Source: Aliivibrio sifiae
Lineage (GTDB): Bacteria; Pseudomonadota; Gammaproteobacteria; Enterobacterales; Vibrionaceae
DNA length: 64,000 bases
Direction of reading: 5' to 3'
Assembly: GCF_002954705.1 (NCBI RefSeq)
Contig: NZ_MSCO01000002.1
Location: forward strand, 1,106,956-1,170,955
How positions within the stretch are numbered: position 1 is the first letter of the stretch; every line of letters starts with the position of its first letter. Shown in pieces: positions 34,614-45,532 of the stretch. The notes under the pieces are model-generated. The model was given only the letters and a program-made list of their open reading frames with translations. It made no database searches and was not told the DNA's origin. The position numbers and the translations under genes are program-made.

Positions 34614-36716
34614 TTAGTATTTAACTTGCAGTGTCGCCATGTAGTTTCGGCCCTCGCCAATAACAACATTTTGCGCACCATCGGTTGCATAACCATTTTT
34701 ACCCGTTGAACCGCCACCCGCTAAATAATCAGTATCGAATAAGTTTTCAACATTAAAACGAGCTACAAAGGTTAAATCTTGATCGTATTTAATCGTATGT
34801 GCTAAACCTAAATCAAAACGAGTGTAGCCATCTTTCTTAAAGGTATTCGCTGCATCTCCGTAACGCTCACCCACATAAATAGCACCTAGATTTGCATTGG
34901 TATTATTTGTGAATGCATAACGAGTCCACACCGTAGCTGAATACTCAGGTACATCCGCAGGGCGGTTACCTTCATATTTTTCATCTTTTGCATATTCAGC
35001 ATCTAAATAAGTAGCAGAACCACTCATAGATAACTGCTCAGTAATAAAGCCTTGTACTGCTAACTCAGCACCACGGTGAACTCGCTCTCCTGATTGTGTT
35101 TTTTCTTTCTTACCATTACCTAAATCAACATCAATCATAGAGTTTTCTTGTGTAATATCAAACACAGCACCAGATACGAACAATTGGTTATCCATTAGCT
35201 CCCATTTAGTACCTAGTTCATATAGTTTACCGCGTAATGGATCTAACTTTTGACCATCATTTACATATTCATTACCAGAAACTTCACCTTGCATTTCAAA
35301 GCTTTCAGAATACGTGGCATAAATAGAACCGGAATCTGTTGGGTGATAAATTACAGCCAATTTAGGAGAAGTAGCCTCTTCAGCTAAACCTTCTTCAACT
35401 TGTCGATCAAAACGAACACCCACAAGTGCTTGCCATTGCTCATTAAATGTAATCATATCTTGAGCATAGAAACCCCATGTATCGTATTCTGAATGAGTAT
35501 CTCGAGGATCTTTATTTGGGTTACGAACAGGGGCTTGAGCTGGTTCACCAACCGTTGCTGTTGTACTGTTGAATGAATACTCTAAACGATCATAGCTATA
35601 ACCTAACCAGTTGCTACCAAACAACATTTGGTGGCTTACACCTAATGCATCGAATTCACCAATAAGATCAATACTTGCTGTTTGGAATACCCAATTATCA
35701 GTACGATCACTACCACCCTGAGTATAAGTACCCGTCGTTGGATCATATGTTTCTTCTTTCGGGAAGCTTTCTACATCATGACGGTTAAAATCTTGGTAAT
35801 TATAACTTGCATTAATACGCCATGTATCTGTTAGATTTGCAGCAACATCAATACCTATATTTTCAACATCATTTTCAATTTTTGACCACTGCGCATCCCA
35901 GATATGATCATCACCAATTACTGTTTTGCCATCTTTGATATATGCGCCAGAATCGACACTACCATCATCAATTGTACGGTCGTAATGCAGTGAAACAGTC
36001 ACGTCTTCTGTTACATCATAATCTAAGAATAAACCACCAACAAAACGTTCAGTTGATGGGACTGTTCCATCACTGTATTCACGCCATGAGTTGTAAGTTT
36101 GTTTTGAAACAATTGCACGACCACGTAACGTTTGAGCATCATTTAATGAGCCACTCACATCAGCAGTTGTTCGTGAATCATTATTTGAGCCAAGATCTTG
36201 GCTAACACTTACTTGAGTTTCATAGGTTGGCTTCTTAGCCACCATATTAACTAACCCCCCCGGAGCTGATTGACCATAAAGCAAACCAGATGGACCTTTA
36301 AGAATTTCAACACGTTCTAGTAATTCAATTGGTTGACGGTAATGAGACCAATGCTGTTTTCCATCACGCAAAAAACCAGAGCTGCTGCTTAGCTCGAAGC
36401 CTCGTAACGTAAATTGTTCACGGTTACGTGTTGTTGCACCTGCACCAATACTCGCGTCATTCTTCAACACTTCACCAAGCGTACTTGCACGTTGCTCATC
36501 GATAAGCTGCTCATCAATCACGCTCACTTGCCCTGGAGTTTCTAGTTGAGTTGCCTCCATACGCATTGATGTTGAGTTTGTGTCGGCTTTATAACCGTAA
36601 TCACGGCCTGTAACGACCATGTGCTCATCAGTAGTTGATGTGTCTGTTTCAGCGTAAGCAAGAGGGGTAGATAAAACTGCGCCAATAACGAGAGCCAACT
36701 GACTTTTAGAAAACAT
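34614..36716 (-). CDS. TonB-dependent siderophore receptor (FhuA-like)
   Basis: 700 residues. Signal peptide MFSKSQLALVIGAVLSTPLA; TonB box region DEHMVVTGRD; plug domain with ETPGQVSVIDEQLIDEQRAS, QFTLRGFEL and ERVEILKGPSGLLYGQSAPG GLVNMV, typical of hydroxamate siderophore receptors; 22-strand barrel ending MATLQVKY with terminal aromatic. Imports a ferric siderophore using TonB, probably the TonB encoded next door. Ligand unknown: ferrichrome or ferrioxamine types are candidates. A Fur-box-like site lies about 60-77 bases upstream of the start. Confidence 0.92.
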   Translation of the reverse strand: MFSKSQLALVIGAVLSTPLAYAETDTSTTDEHMVVTGRDYGYKADTNSTSMRMEATQLETPGQVSVIDEQLIDEQRASTLGEVLKNDASIGAGATTRNREQFTLRGFELSSSSGFLRDGKQHWSHYRQPIELLERVEILKGPSGLLYGQSAPGGLVNMVAKKPTYETQVSVSQDLGSNNDSRTTADVSGSLNDAQTLRGRAIVSKQTYNSWREYSDGTVPSTERFVGGLFLDYDVTEDVTVSLHYDRTIDDGSVDSGAYIKDGKTVIGDDHIWDAQWSKIENDVENIGIDVAANLTDTWRINASYNYQDFNRHDVESFPKEETYDPTTGTYTQGGSDRTDNWVFQTASIDLIGEFDALGVSHQMLFGSNWLGYSYDRLEYSFNSTTATVGEPAQAPVRNPNKDPRDTHSEYDTWGFYAQDMITFNEQWQALVGVRFDRQVEEGLAEEATSPKLAVIYHPTDSGSIYATYSESFEMQGEVSGNEYVNDGQKLDPLRGKLYELGTKWELMDNQLFVSGAVFDITQENSMIDVDLGNGKKEKTQSGERVHRGAELAVQGFITEQLSMSGSATYLDAEYAKDEKYEGNRPADVPEYSATVWTRYAFTNNTNANLGAIYVGERYGDAANTFKKDGYTRFDLGLAHTIKYDQDLTFVARFNVENLFDTDYLAGGGSTGKNGYATDGAQNVVIGEGRNYMATLQVKY

Positions 36717-37074
36717 ATTCCATTATCTCCAAATCTTTTATTAAACAAGTGATTAAATTCTGAGATGGAATATAAATGATAATTGTTACTATTTGCATTA
36801 AATTTACATTCTTTGCATTTGTATAGAAACCTCACTCTATTTAAACCAACCAATTTTATTAGTAACAAAATAAAAGCAAAGTTATCACAAACTAAGCAAA
36901 CGTTTTATTTCGATAAAATAAAATCAAACATACCGCTATTAATAGAATTCTCAATTTTGAGCTTAACATTACACTTTCTGACATATATAAACTTTTTCTT
37001 ACACGAAATTAACCCCAAAGTGGTAATATAAATTATGACCACACAAAGAATGTGGCTAAATTAAGGATCATATT
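36717..37074. other. Divergent intergenic region, receptor / torY
   Basis: About 358 AT-rich bases between the minus-strand receptor and plus-strand torY. It contains the Fur-like site at 36775-36793 near the receptor. No gene; I see no confident TorR, Fnr or NarP site by eye. Confidence 0.5.
36775..36793. promoter_or_regulatory. Fur-box-like site before the FhuA-like receptor
   Basis: AATGATAATTGTTACTATT matches ATGATAAT of the Fur consensus with a partial inverted arm. Position fits iron repression of the receptor. Confidence 0.6.
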
Positions 37075-38166
37075 ATGAACAAACGCTATATTGCTTTAAT
37101 CGCTGCCATTGGTATTGCCATTGGTTGGATAACCTTGGGCGGTACACAAGCCGTACTCCACGCAACGTCAACCACTGAATTTTGTGTCTCATGCCATACG
37201 ATGGAAAAACCATTGCATGAATATCAAGGTTCTGTTCACTTTAGTAACCAAAAAGGCATTCGTGCCGAATGTGCTGATTGTCATATTCCTGAAGAACCAA
37301 TTGATTACCTAATTACGAAAATTCGTGCGTCGAAAGACATCTATCACGAGTTTGTTACTGGCAAAATTGACACCGATGAAAAGTATGAAGAACATCGTTT
37401 AGCGATGGCTGAAACTGTATGGGAACAAATGCGTGCAAATGATTCTGCTACTTGTCGTTCTTGCCACAGCTTTGATGCGATGGAAACTTACGACCAATCA
37501 GCAAGTGCACAAAAAATGCATGCTTACGGAAGAGAAAACAACCAAACCTGTATTGATTGTCACAAAGGCGTCGCTCACTTTGCACCACAAGCAACATTAG
37601 ATACCTCTGCGTTTGACCACCTTTTTGACATGGCGAAAAACACCAAAGCTGATGCTGAAAAAGTTTACCCTATCGAAAGCATCAAAATGGCTGACTTAGC
37701 AACAATCAATCCAACGGTTGAACTAACTACCGTAAGTAATGATGAAGGCAAACGTACAGTGACTGTTTCTGGCTACCAAATGAAGGGCGCAGAATCTGTT
37801 ATCTACATGGGTGAAGGCCAACGTTCAATCATTGCGACTCTTACTGATACAGGCATCAAATCGCTGACACTAGGTGAAGCGAACACAGATGCTTATGGCA
37901 ATGAATGGCGCACCGCTGAACTGACTGGCACAATCGAATCTCCTGTTCTTGCCTCTAATCAACCATTATGGGATTACGCAGAAGAGCTAGATAATGTCTA
38001 CTGTGCAACGTGTCACGCGAAAATTCCGGCAAATCACTTCACAGTTAACTCTTGGGGCCCTGTTGCAAAAAGCATGGGTGCACGTACTGATATCTCTGAG
38101 CTAAATCTTGAGATCTTAACTAAATTCTTCCAAAACCACGCGAAAGACGTGGCAACTCATCAATAA
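37075..38166 (+). CDS. torY: Pentaheme c-type cytochrome, TMAO reductase electron donor
   Basis: 363 residues. N-terminal anchor ([19 protein letters not shown]), then NapC/NirT domain with four heme motifs: CVSCH (37-41), CADCH (66-70), CRSCH (127-131), CIDCH (159-163), and a C-terminal mono-heme domain with CATCH (310-314). It takes electrons from menaquinol and feeds the periplasmic reductase downstream. Length and pairing with an 817-residue reductase fit TorY better than the longer TorC; A. fischeri is known to have torYZ. Confidence 0.9.
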   Translation: MNKRYIALIAAIGIAIGWITLGGTQAVLHATSTTEFCVSCHTMEKPLHEYQGSVHFSNQKGIRAECADCHIPEEPIDYLITKIRASKDIYHEFVTGKIDTDEKYEEHRLAMAETVWEQMRANDSATCRSCHSFDAMETYDQSASAQKMHAYGRENNQTCIDCHKGVAHFAPQATLDTSAFDHLFDMAKNTKADAEKVYPIESIKMADLATINPTVELTTVSNDEGKRTVTVSGYQMKGAESVIYMGEGQRSIIATLTDTGIKSLTLGEANTDAYGNEWRTAELTGTIESPVLASNQPLWDYAEELDNVYCATCHAKIPANHFTVNSWGPVAKSMGARTDISELNLEILTKFFQNHAKDVATHQ

Positions 38167-38176
38167 GGGAGTGACT

Positions 38177-40630
38177 ATGACTACTATTACTCGTCGCGGC
38201 TTTTTAAAAGGCGCAGGTGCATCTGCTGGTGCATTAGCGATCACGTCAATCGCTCCGTTATCTGTGAACGCCTCTACGCTTGGTCGTACAGATTCATTAA
38301 TTCTAACCGCTGGTCGTATGGGTCCATTACTTTGTGAAGTCAAAGATGGCCAACTTATCTCAACCAAAAGTGGCTTAGCGCAAACGGTACCAAACAGCTT
38401 GCAACAAACTGGTCCATCACAGGTTTACACTAAAGCTCGTGTTAAATACCCAATGGTTCGTAAAGGCTATTTAGAAAACCCAAGCAACCCTCAAGGTCTA
38501 CGTGGCAGTGATGAATTTGTGCAAGTGTCATGGGATGATGCTTACAAGCTAATCCACGAGCAACATATGCGTATTCGTGAAAGCTACGGTCCAGAATCAA
38601 TCTTTGCTGGTTCTTACGGTTGGCGTTCAAGTGGTGTATTACATAAAGCTCAAACGCTACTGCAACGTTACATGAGCATGTCTGGTGGCTATGCAGGTCA
38701 CCTAGGTGATTACTCAACGGGTGCAGCTCAAGTTATCATGCCGCACGTTGTTGGCTCTATCGAAGTATATGAACAACAAACGACTTACCCTGTGATCTTA
38801 GAAAACAGTGAAGTGGTTGTGCTATGGGGCTTAAACCCAATTAATACCTTAAAAATCGCATGGTCTTCAACCGATGGTCAAGGTCTTGAGTTTTTCCACC
38901 AACTGAAAAAATCGGGCAAGACCGTTATTATCATTGACCCAATGCGTTCAGAAACCGCTGAATTCTTTGGTGATAAAGCAGAATGGATCGCGCCTAATCC
39001 GCAATCTGATGTAGCTATGATGATGGGTATTGCTTACCAGTTAATCAAAACACAACAGCACGACACTGAATTCCTTGCTAAATATACGGTCGGCTTTGAA
39101 CAATTTGAAGCCTACCTAATGGGTAAAGAAGACGGCATCGAGAAAACCCCACAATGGGCTGAAGCTATTTGTGGCGTTCCTGCAAAACAGATGGAGCTAC
39201 TGGCTAAGATCTTCAAAGAAAACCGCACCATGCTAATGGCTGGTTGGGGTATGCAACGTCAACAACATGGTGAACAGCGTCACTGGATGCTGACGGTTCT
39301 TGCTTCTATGCTTGGTCAAGTTGGTCTACCGGGCGGTGGTTTTGGTTATTCATACCACTACTCAAATGGCGGTAACCCAACACGTGACGCAGGCGTACTA
39401 CCAGCAATGTCTCCTACGCTAGGCGGAAGCTCTGCAGGTGGTAATGATTGGGCTGTTCAAGGTTCAGTTACGGCTTTCCCTGTTGCTCGTATTGTTGAGT
39501 GTTTAGAAAAACCGGGAACAGAATATCAACACAATGGCCATACGCTAACTTTCCCAGAGCTGAAAATGATCTGGTGGGCGGGCGGTGCTAACTTTACGCA
39601 TCACCAAGATACTAACCGTTTGATCAAAGCATGGCAGAAACCTGAGCTGATCGTTATTTCAGAACCGTACTGGACTGCTGCAGCTAAACACGCAGATATT
39701 GTTCTACCAATTACGACCTCATTTGAGCGTAATGATATGACGATGACGGGCGATTACTCTAACCAACACCTTGTTCCTATGAAGCAAGTGGTTGAGCCAC
39801 AAAACGAAGCTCGTAGTGATTTAGACGTATTCGCAGATATGGCTGAGCACCTAAAACCAGGTGGCCGAAATGTGTATATGGAAAACAAAACGGAGATGGA
39901 ATGGCTTCGTGATTTCTATAAAACAGCACAAAAAGGCGGTCGTAACGCACGCGTACCAATGATGAATTTCTCTAAGTTCTGGGAAGCAAACAAGCTTATC
40001 GAAATGAAATGGAATGCGAAAAACGCAGAGTTTGTGCGTTTTGGTGACTTCCGTAAAGATCCGATCATGAATCCACTAGGGACGCCAAGTGGTAAGATTG
40101 AGATCTTCTCTAAAACCATCGAAAGTTACAAACTGGATGATTGTCCTCCACACCCAGTATGGATGGAACCAACTGAGTGGATGTTCAACTACACAGATGG
40201 TGAATTGCAGTTAATGACATCGCACTCAGCACACCGTTTGCACAGTCAATTTAACTATGCAGATCTTCGTAAGGAATATGCGGTACAAAACCGTGAACCA
40301 ATTACGATTCACCCTGAAGATGCAAAAGCTCGCGGTATTAAAGATGGTGATTTAGTTCGCGCTTACAACCAACGTGGTCAAGTTCTGGTTGGTGCTTTTG
40401 TTTCTGATGGCATTAAAAAAGGCAGCGTATGTATCCACGAAGGAGCATGGCCTGATTTAGATCCTAAGACAGGTATGTGTAAAAACGGCGGACCAAACGT
40501 ACTAACGATGGATATTCCAACCTCTCGTTTAGGTAATGGTAACTGCGGTAACTCTGGGGTTGTAAAAATTGAAAAATTCACAGGTGTAGCACCAACATTA
40601 ACCGCGTTTACACCACCAATGAATGGGTAA
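38177..40630 (+). CDS. torZ: Periplasmic TMAO/biotin-sulfoxide-type molybdoenzyme
   Basis: About 817 residues from the ATG at 38177 (AAGGGAG upstream), two codons inside a longer frame. Twin-arginine signal [18 protein letters not shown] for Tat export of the folded enzyme. Bis-MGD family: [11 protein letters not shown] with the probable Mo ligand Ser, [13 protein letters not shown], and C-terminal molydopterin-binding block with [17 protein letters not shown]. It reduces TMAO or related N/S-oxides as terminal oxidase of anaerobic respiration using TorY. Four bases gap-class coupling with torY; no torD chaperone here. Confidence 0.9.
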   Translation: MTTITRRGFLKGAGASAGALAITSIAPLSVNASTLGRTDSLILTAGRMGPLLCEVKDGQLISTKSGLAQTVPNSLQQTGPSQVYTKARVKYPMVRKGYLENPSNPQGLRGSDEFVQVSWDDAYKLIHEQHMRIRESYGPESIFAGSYGWRSSGVLHKAQTLLQRYMSMSGGYAGHLGDYSTGAAQVIMPHVVGSIEVYEQQTTYPVILENSEVVVLWGLNPINTLKIAWSSTDGQGLEFFHQLKKSGKTVIIIDPMRSETAEFFGDKAEWIAPNPQSDVAMMMGIAYQLIKTQQHDTEFLAKYTVGFEQFEAYLMGKEDGIEKTPQWAEAICGVPAKQMELLAKIFKENRTMLMAGWGMQRQQHGEQRHWMLTVLASMLGQVGLPGGGFGYSYHYSNGGNPTRDAGVLPAMSPTLGGSSAGGNDWAVQGSVTAFPVARIVECLEKPGTEYQHNGHTLTFPELKMIWWAGGANFTHHQDTNRLIKAWQKPELIVISEPYWTAAAKHADIVLPITTSFERNDMTMTGDYSNQHLVPMKQVVEPQNEARSDLDVFADMAEHLKPGGRNVYMENKTEMEWLRDFYKTAQKGGRNARVPMMNFSKFWEANKLIEMKWNAKNAEFVRFGDFRKDPIMNPLGTPSGKIEIFSKTIESYKLDDCPPHPVWMEPTEWMFNYTDGELQLMTSHSAHRLHSQFNYADLRKEYAVQNREPITIHPEDAKARGIKDGDLVRAYNQRGQVLVGAFVSDGIKKGSVCIHEGAWPDLDPKTGMCKNGGPNVLTMDIPTSRLGNGNCGNSGVVKIEKFTGVAPTLTAFTPPMNG

Positions 40631-40658
40631 TATGATTTAGTTCATACCTATAAATAAC

Positions 40659-40687
40659 AAACCCGAGCACGTAATGTGCTCGGGTTT
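40659..40687. terminator. torZ terminator
   Basis: Perfect 12-base arms AAACCCGAGCAC / GTGCTCGGGTTT with a 5-base loop followed by ATTTTT; also usable for the convergent histidine kinase gene. Confidence 0.9.
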
Positions 40688-40740
40688 ATTTTTATATCGC
40701 TATAAATTTTTCAATCTCTTTATCGTCACTCGAATAAACG

Positions 40741-42132
40741 TTAAATAGGGAACAAAAGTGCTATTCTCAAGCCACCCTCTTTTCTATTCTCAGCAATGAC
40801 TTTTCCTTTCATCACGACCATCGCTTCTTTCACAATCGCAAGTCCTAATCCATAACCTCCCGATTGTTTATCTCTCGCGGATTCTAATCGAGTAAATGGA
40901 GAAAAAATATCTGAAAGTTGATGCTCTGGAATGCCGAAGCCATCGTCTTCAACAATGACTGCAACATATTCTTTATCTTGCTCTAAATATGGCATAACGA
41001 CCACCTGGATCGTCGCTGTTTCACCTGCATATTTAATCGCATTACCAATTAAATTACTGATAACACGAGTCACTAAACGTGGGTCTGCCATCACCATAGG
41101 GATAGGCTTTGTTGATGTCATTTCTAAGGTTTGATTTGGCTTTAAATCCACATGACGTTGAGCCACTTGAGCACTGCAGTGGCTTTCTAACATAACCGCT
41201 TCTAATTTTGTAGAGTACCGCGCATTCTCTAAACGGCTAAACTCTAAGATTTCACCAACTAACGTATTCATTTCTGTTGATTCATTATCTAAGCGATCCA
41301 ACAAATGAACATGTTCGTTATCCGTTTTTTTTCTTAATAAATGCAAAGCTAAGTTATGTCGTGCGAGTGGTGTTCTTAATTCATGTGAAACATCACGAAT
41401 AAGACGTTTTTGTTTCTCAGCCAGAGAGTGTATTTCACTCGTCATATTATCAAAGTCATGCGCAAGTTCACTAAATTCTCGTACCGAATGGCCAATTTCA
41501 TCAGCAACTTTAATCGTAAAATCCCCTTCAGATAAACGGTGGCTTACTTCTCTTAATTTATCTAATGGTCTTTGCAAATAACGTGCGATTACCCATGAAA
41601 ATAATCCTAATATTGCGCCTGATATTAGAATTTTAATAATACTAAAATACAACGAGAAATTATGTGCCGGATGATATTTATACGGCATTTGCATCACTAT
41701 CGTGAGCCCATTATTAAGTGGGATTCCAATAATGGGTTGATTCACTTCACTATCAAGTTGGGTATTTAATGGACGTAAATACTTTAACTTAAATTCAAAA
41801 TGAGGATGCATGTCTCTGTGTGTAATTGGATGATTGTTCTTATCCAATACGAACAAATAATATTCTTGAGCATTAGCCCAGTCAGCTAACTCATCCATGT
41901 CTCCCTCATCAATCAACACATTAGCTTGATAAGCAAGATCCAACATTTCCTCTTGAATTGATGATGGAATACGCAACATCGATTTCATCAACGCAATTTC
42001 AGCAAGACTTTGTAATGAAATAATAAGAAACAAACTCACAGCAAAAGCACTGAATAAGCGAAAAGCCAATCCGTTCTTATGCTTACGTATAAAAGGAGGG
42101 CAAGAACTAAACCAACGAGAAATCATCGCCAT
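40741..42132 (-). CDS. Sensor histidine kinase (CpxA-like)
   Basis: 463 residues. Membrane segments about 25-48 and 160-185; periplasmic sensor between; HAMP about 185-235 (RYLQRPLDKLREVSHRLSEG); HisKA with phospho-His in RDVSHELRTPLARH; catalytic domain with N box VISNLIGNAIKYAGE, G1 DDGFGIP and G2 GGYGLGLAIVKEAM. Immediately downstream of the response regulator, no gap. It resembles CpxA by domain layout and by the regulator it accompanies; the signal is unknown. Confidence 0.9.
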   Translation of the reverse strand: MAMISRWFSSCPPFIRKHKNGLAFRLFSAFAVSLFLIISLQSLAEIALMKSMLRIPSSIQEEMLDLAYQANVLIDEGDMDELADWANAQEYYLFVLDKNNHPITHRDMHPHFEFKLKYLRPLNTQLDSEVNQPIIGIPLNNGLTIVMQMPYKYHPAHNFSLYFSIIKILISGAILGLFSWVIARYLQRPLDKLREVSHRLSEGDFTIKVADEIGHSVREFSELAHDFDNMTSEIHSLAEKQKRLIRDVSHELRTPLARHNLALHLLRKKTDNEHVHLLDRLDNESTEMNTLVGEILEFSRLENARYSTKLEAVMLESHCSAQVAQRHVDLKPNQTLEMTSTKPIPMVMADPRLVTRVISNLIGNAIKYAGETATIQVVVMPYLEQDKEYVAVIVEDDGFGIPEHQLSDIFSPFTRLESARDKQSGGYGLGLAIVKEAMVVMKGKVIAENRKEGGLRIALLFPI

Positions 42133-42798
42133 TTATCCATTAACCACTTTAATAAAGCTATATCCTCGACCACGCACTGTTTTTATATGCTGTTTTGATA
42201 AACCAGATTGCAATAACTTACGACGAATATTACTGATATGCATATCCAAATTACGATCAAACGGGCAAAGTTCTTTTTTCAGGATATTAACTTGAAGATC
42301 TGACTTAGAGACAACAACATCCATATTTTTAATTAGATATTGCAATAACTCCGATTCAGTTTCAGTTAGCGGTAAACGTAAAAATTGCTCAGAAAGATCT
42401 TCAGTCGCTCCCACATAACTTTGGCGCTGACGCTCTAACCCTACACGACGTAAAATAGCAGTAATACGAACTAACAATTCTGGCACATTAAAAGGCTTAG
42501 CAATAAAATGATCGGCCCCTGCTTGCAAGCCATCAAGCATCGACGCTTCATCACCCAATGCAGTCAGCATAAGAATAGGTGTAGCAAAGCGCTGGCAAAT
42601 ACGTCGTGCTACTTGATAACCATCAAGCTTAGGAAGCATCACATCTAATAAAACAAGAACAACAGAATGGCTCTGAATATACTCTAGAGCACTTTCACCA
42701 CAATGCACACAATCAACATCATAGCCTTCATCTTGTAATACTTCTTTTAATAGATTACATAGCTCAATGTCGTCATCGACTACTAAAATACGGGACAC
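42133..42798 (-). CDS. OmpR-family response regulator (CpxR-like)
   Basis: 221 residues: receiver domain 1-120 (VVDDDIELCNLLKEVL, phosphoacceptor in VLLDVMLPKLDGYQ, Lys in IAKPFNVPEL) and a winged-helix DNA-binding domain about 130-221 (LTETESELLQYLI, PFDRNLDMHISNIRRKL, TVRGRGYSFI). The PFDRxxDMHISNxRRKL stretch is CpxR-like. Partner of the next kinase gene. Divergent from a small periplasmic protein gene as cpxR is from cpxP. Confidence 0.9.
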   Translation of the reverse strand: MSRILVVDDDIELCNLLKEVLQDEGYDVDCVHCGESALEYIQSHSVVLVLLDVMLPKLDGYQVARRICQRFATPILMLTALGDEASMLDGLQAGADHFIAKPFNVPELLVRITAILRRVGLERQRQSYVGATEDLSEQFLRLPLTETESELLQYLIKNMDVVVSKSDLQVNILKKELCPFDRNLDMHISNIRRKLLQSGLSKQHIKTVRGRGYSFIKVVNG

Positions 42799-43036
42799 GT
42801 TTACTTACCATACAAATAAAAATCGTTCGCATTCTAATCTCACCATCACATCAGCGCAATAAAGAATTTCAAATGACGCTTGTTTCTTCCTTCTTAACGA
42901 TATTAATCATAAAAAAGCACAATAGATTACTTAAAAGCAAACATGACAAAAATGTCATATAACAGACCCCTTTATGTCACTTTCACCCAGCTATTATGAA
43001 CCTACTTAAACAAAACAGCTCATTAAGGAATTTATT

Positions 43037-43396
43037 ATGAAATCATTTAAAACACTGGCTCTATCAACCATTATTATTCTTGCAAGCTCAAGTGCAATGG
43101 CAAACCCAGTCGTTACTAGCGGTAACTACATCAGTAAGGCAAGCCACACTATTCTTTATACTGACCACGTTACAACTAAAGAGATAGCTTACAATCAAGC
43201 CTTAACTCAATTAAATAAGCTTGATAACAGCTCATCAGCTGAGCTGAAGAAAATATTAAAAGTCACTTCACAAAACATCAGCTTAGATGACCAGAGTTAT
43301 ATTACGGTTCAAGAAACCATGAACATGCAAGGACAAATACAATACACAGGGTTAATACACGCGAACTATCACTATTTAGAACATACCTCTAACTAA
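43037..43396 (+). CDS. Small exported protein (DUF3316-like)
   Basis: 119 residues with signal peptide FKTLALSTIIILASSSAMA before NPVVTSGNYI. The remainder (TTKEIAYNQALTQLNKLDNS, YITVQETMNMQGQIQYTGL) looks like the vibrio DUF3316 family, from memory. Periplasmic, function unknown. It diverges from the CpxRA-like pair with a 238-base gap, the position occupied by cpxP in enterics, but shows no CpxP LTxxQ motifs, so it is not CpxP. Probably controlled by one of the flanking two-component systems. Confidence 0.6.
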   Translation: MKSFKTLALSTIIILASSSAMANPVVTSGNYISKASHTILYTDHVTTKEIAYNQALTQLNKLDNSSSAELKKILKVTSQNISLDDQSYITVQETMNMQGQIQYTGLIHANYHYLEHTSN

Positions 43397-43506
43397 TGAT
43401 TAATTTTTTGCCCTATTATTTATTAATAAAGATATCATATAAGAGATATGCGACTATATTGTATTGATACCCAATGATTGTTCTCCAGATTAAAAGAAGT
43501 GACACG

Positions 43507-44190
43507 ATGAAACTACTTATAATAGAAGACGAAACAAAAGCTGGAGATTATCTCAAAAAGGGATTAACAGAATCTGGTTACACTGTTGATCTGTCGCGTG
43601 ATGGCGTTGATGGTTTATATAACGCAACGACATATCAATACGATTTAATCATCTTAGATGTCATGCTACCCAAACTAAATGGGTGGCAAATTTTACAAAC
43701 TCTTAGAAATTGTGAAAATAACACGCCTATTATAATGCTCACGGCAAAAGACCAAATAGACGACAGAGTGAAAGGATTTGAACTCGGCGCGAATGATTAC
43801 CTAATCAAGCCCTTTGCTTTTGCTGAATTAAAAGCTCGTATTGAAAATGCATTGAGATCTCAAGTACCCCATCCGCACTCTCAAAAAGTTAACGAATTAG
43901 TTTTATGTGATTTAAAGCTCGATCTTTTAAAGCACACCGCCACAAGAAATCACGATAATATCCTCTTAACAGCAAAAGAGTTCTCACTGCTTGAATTATT
44001 CATGCGTAAACAAGGTGAAGTACTCTCAAGAACGACCATTGCATCTCTTATTTGGGATATGAATTTTGACAGCGATACCAATGTTATTGATGTCGCAGTG
44101 AAACGACTCAGAGCGAAAATCGATAAGCCTTATGATACTCAACTCATTCATACTATCCGTGGAATGGGTTACAAAATGGATGAACTATAA
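43507..44190 (+). CDS. OmpR-family response regulator (CusR-like)
   Basis: About 227 residues from the ATG at 43507 (MKLLIIEDETKAGDYLKKGL); a longer frame from 43474 adds a non-domain extension. Receiver with phosphoacceptor Asp in LIILDVMLPKLNGW and Lys in LIKPFAFAELKAR; winged helix with LLTAKEFSLLELFMRK and TIRGMGYKMDE. The DETKAGDYLKKGLTESGY style is typical of heavy-metal regulators CusR/CopR. Four bases before its kinase. Targets unknown. Confidence 0.88.
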   Translation: MKLLIIEDETKAGDYLKKGLTESGYTVDLSRDGVDGLYNATTYQYDLIILDVMLPKLNGWQILQTLRNCENNTPIIMLTAKDQIDDRVKGFELGANDYLIKPFAFAELKARIENALRSQVPHPHSQKVNELVLCDLKLDLLKHTATRNHDNILLTAKEFSLLELFMRKQGEVLSRTTIASLIWDMNFDSDTNVIDVAVKRLRAKIDKPYDTQLIHTIRGMGYKMDEL

Positions 44191-44194
44191 CTAG

Positions 44195-45532
44195 ATGAAA
44201 AAGCATTATCTTTCAATGAAATTGAAGCTCACACTGATGTTTTTTGCAACCTCGGTGTTTGTTTTTATCAGTTTAGGTTTTACTATTCAATATCTAGTTC
44301 AATCCCATTTTTATGAAGAAGACCTTCGGTTAATCGATTCTAATCGCACTTCTATTTTTGTATTATTAGAGAATACAAACATTAGCAGCTCCGAGATTTT
44401 TGCCTCATTAAAAAGCCGAGGAATATATATTTGGCTTGAAAAAAATGACGCTACTCTCAATCAAAATACCAATATAATTCCTAATGACAGTGCATTTATA
44501 CAATCCAAAAAAATGAATGAATGGCGTTATAATGACGGTACATTTCGAACGCTGTATTATCCATTAAATAATGACAATTATATCGGGTTTCTAATGGGTA
44601 TTAATATTGACCACCACATTAGATTTAATAAAAGGCTCAATGGTATTTTGATGTGGTCTATCGGTATTGCGAGCCTGCTTTCTTTTCTTTATAGCTTTAT
44701 GATTGTAAATATGGGGTTTAAACCACTTCAATCTTTGCAAGACCGAATTAAACAAGTACAGCCGAATAAACTAAACATTCGACTTTCTGATGCTAGCTTA
44801 CCTAATGAGCTGATTGAGTTTGCAAAGATACAAAACCAAATGCTTGAACGATTAGAGCTTGGGTTTGAGCGATTAAGTGATTTTTCATCTGACATTGCTC
44901 ATGAGTTAAAAACACCGTTGGCTAACATTGTCACTCAAACGCACGTTACCCTCTCTCAACCAAGAGCTCCTCATGAGTATCAAGAGATATTATCATCCAA
45001 TCTAGAAGAACTAGAGCGTATTAATAAAACCATAAACGACACTCTTTATCTGGCAAAATCAGAGAATGACTTATTATTAAAAGATAATGTCCAATTAAAT
45101 CTGAATGAATTATTTATGCCGATTGTTGAGTATTACAGCATTGTTTCGGAAGAGTCCGGTAACACTATCTACCTTTCAGGCGAAGGGACGCTATTTGGTG
45201 ATAAATCGATGTTCCAACGTGTAGCGAACAACTTATTATCAAACGCAATTCGTCATGCCGAGCCACACAGCTCAATCTATATTGATATCAAAGACACTGT
45301 AGATGAAGTGGCAATATCTATTTCAAATACTGGGGATTGCATCTCACCAAAAGATCTTCCATTTATTTTTGAACGCTTCTATCGAGCAGATAAATCTAGA
45401 CAACATGTAAGCAGCTCAGGTGCTGGGCTTGGTCTTTCTATCGTCCGAGCAATAGTGAACGCTCACAACGGTAATATTACTGTTCAATCTTCTAATCGAA
45501 AAACAGTATTTACCTCCGTATTTTACAAATGA
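44195..45532 (+). CDS. Sensor histidine kinase (CusS-like)
   Basis: 445 residues with two membrane segments (about 12-32 and 148-170), HAMP, HisKA with phospho-His in DFSSDIAHELKTPLANI, and ATPase domain with N box NNLLSNAIRHAEPHS and G2 SGAGLGLSIVRAIV. The SDxAHELKTPLxN motif is that of heavy-metal sensor kinases. Partner of the upstream regulator, separated by four bases. No metal-resistance operon lies next to it, so the output is open; the siderophore cluster is 387 bases downstream. Confidence 0.88.
   Translation: MKKHYLSMKLKLTLMFFATSVFVFISLGFTIQYLVQSHFYEEDLRLIDSNRTSIFVLLENTNISSSEIFASLKSRGIYIWLEKNDATLNQNTNIIPNDSAFIQSKKMNEWRYNDGTFRTLYYPLNNDNYIGFLMGINIDHHIRFNKRLNGILMWSIGIASLLSFLYSFMIVNMGFKPLQSLQDRIKQVQPNKLNIRLSDASLPNELIEFAKIQNQMLERLELGFERLSDFSSDIAHELKTPLANIVTQTHVTLSQPRAPHEYQEILSSNLEELERINKTINDTLYLAKSENDLLLKDNVQLNLNELFMPIVEYYSIVSEESGNTIYLSGEGTLFGDKSMFQRVANNLLSNAIRHAEPHSSIYIDIKDTVDEVAISISNTGDCISPKDLPFIFERFYRADKSRQHVSSSGAGLGLSIVRAIVNAHNGNITVQSSNRKTVFTSVFYK

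Noticed and set aside
43037-43396. CpxP
   Set aside because: No LTxxQ motifs; only the position agrees.
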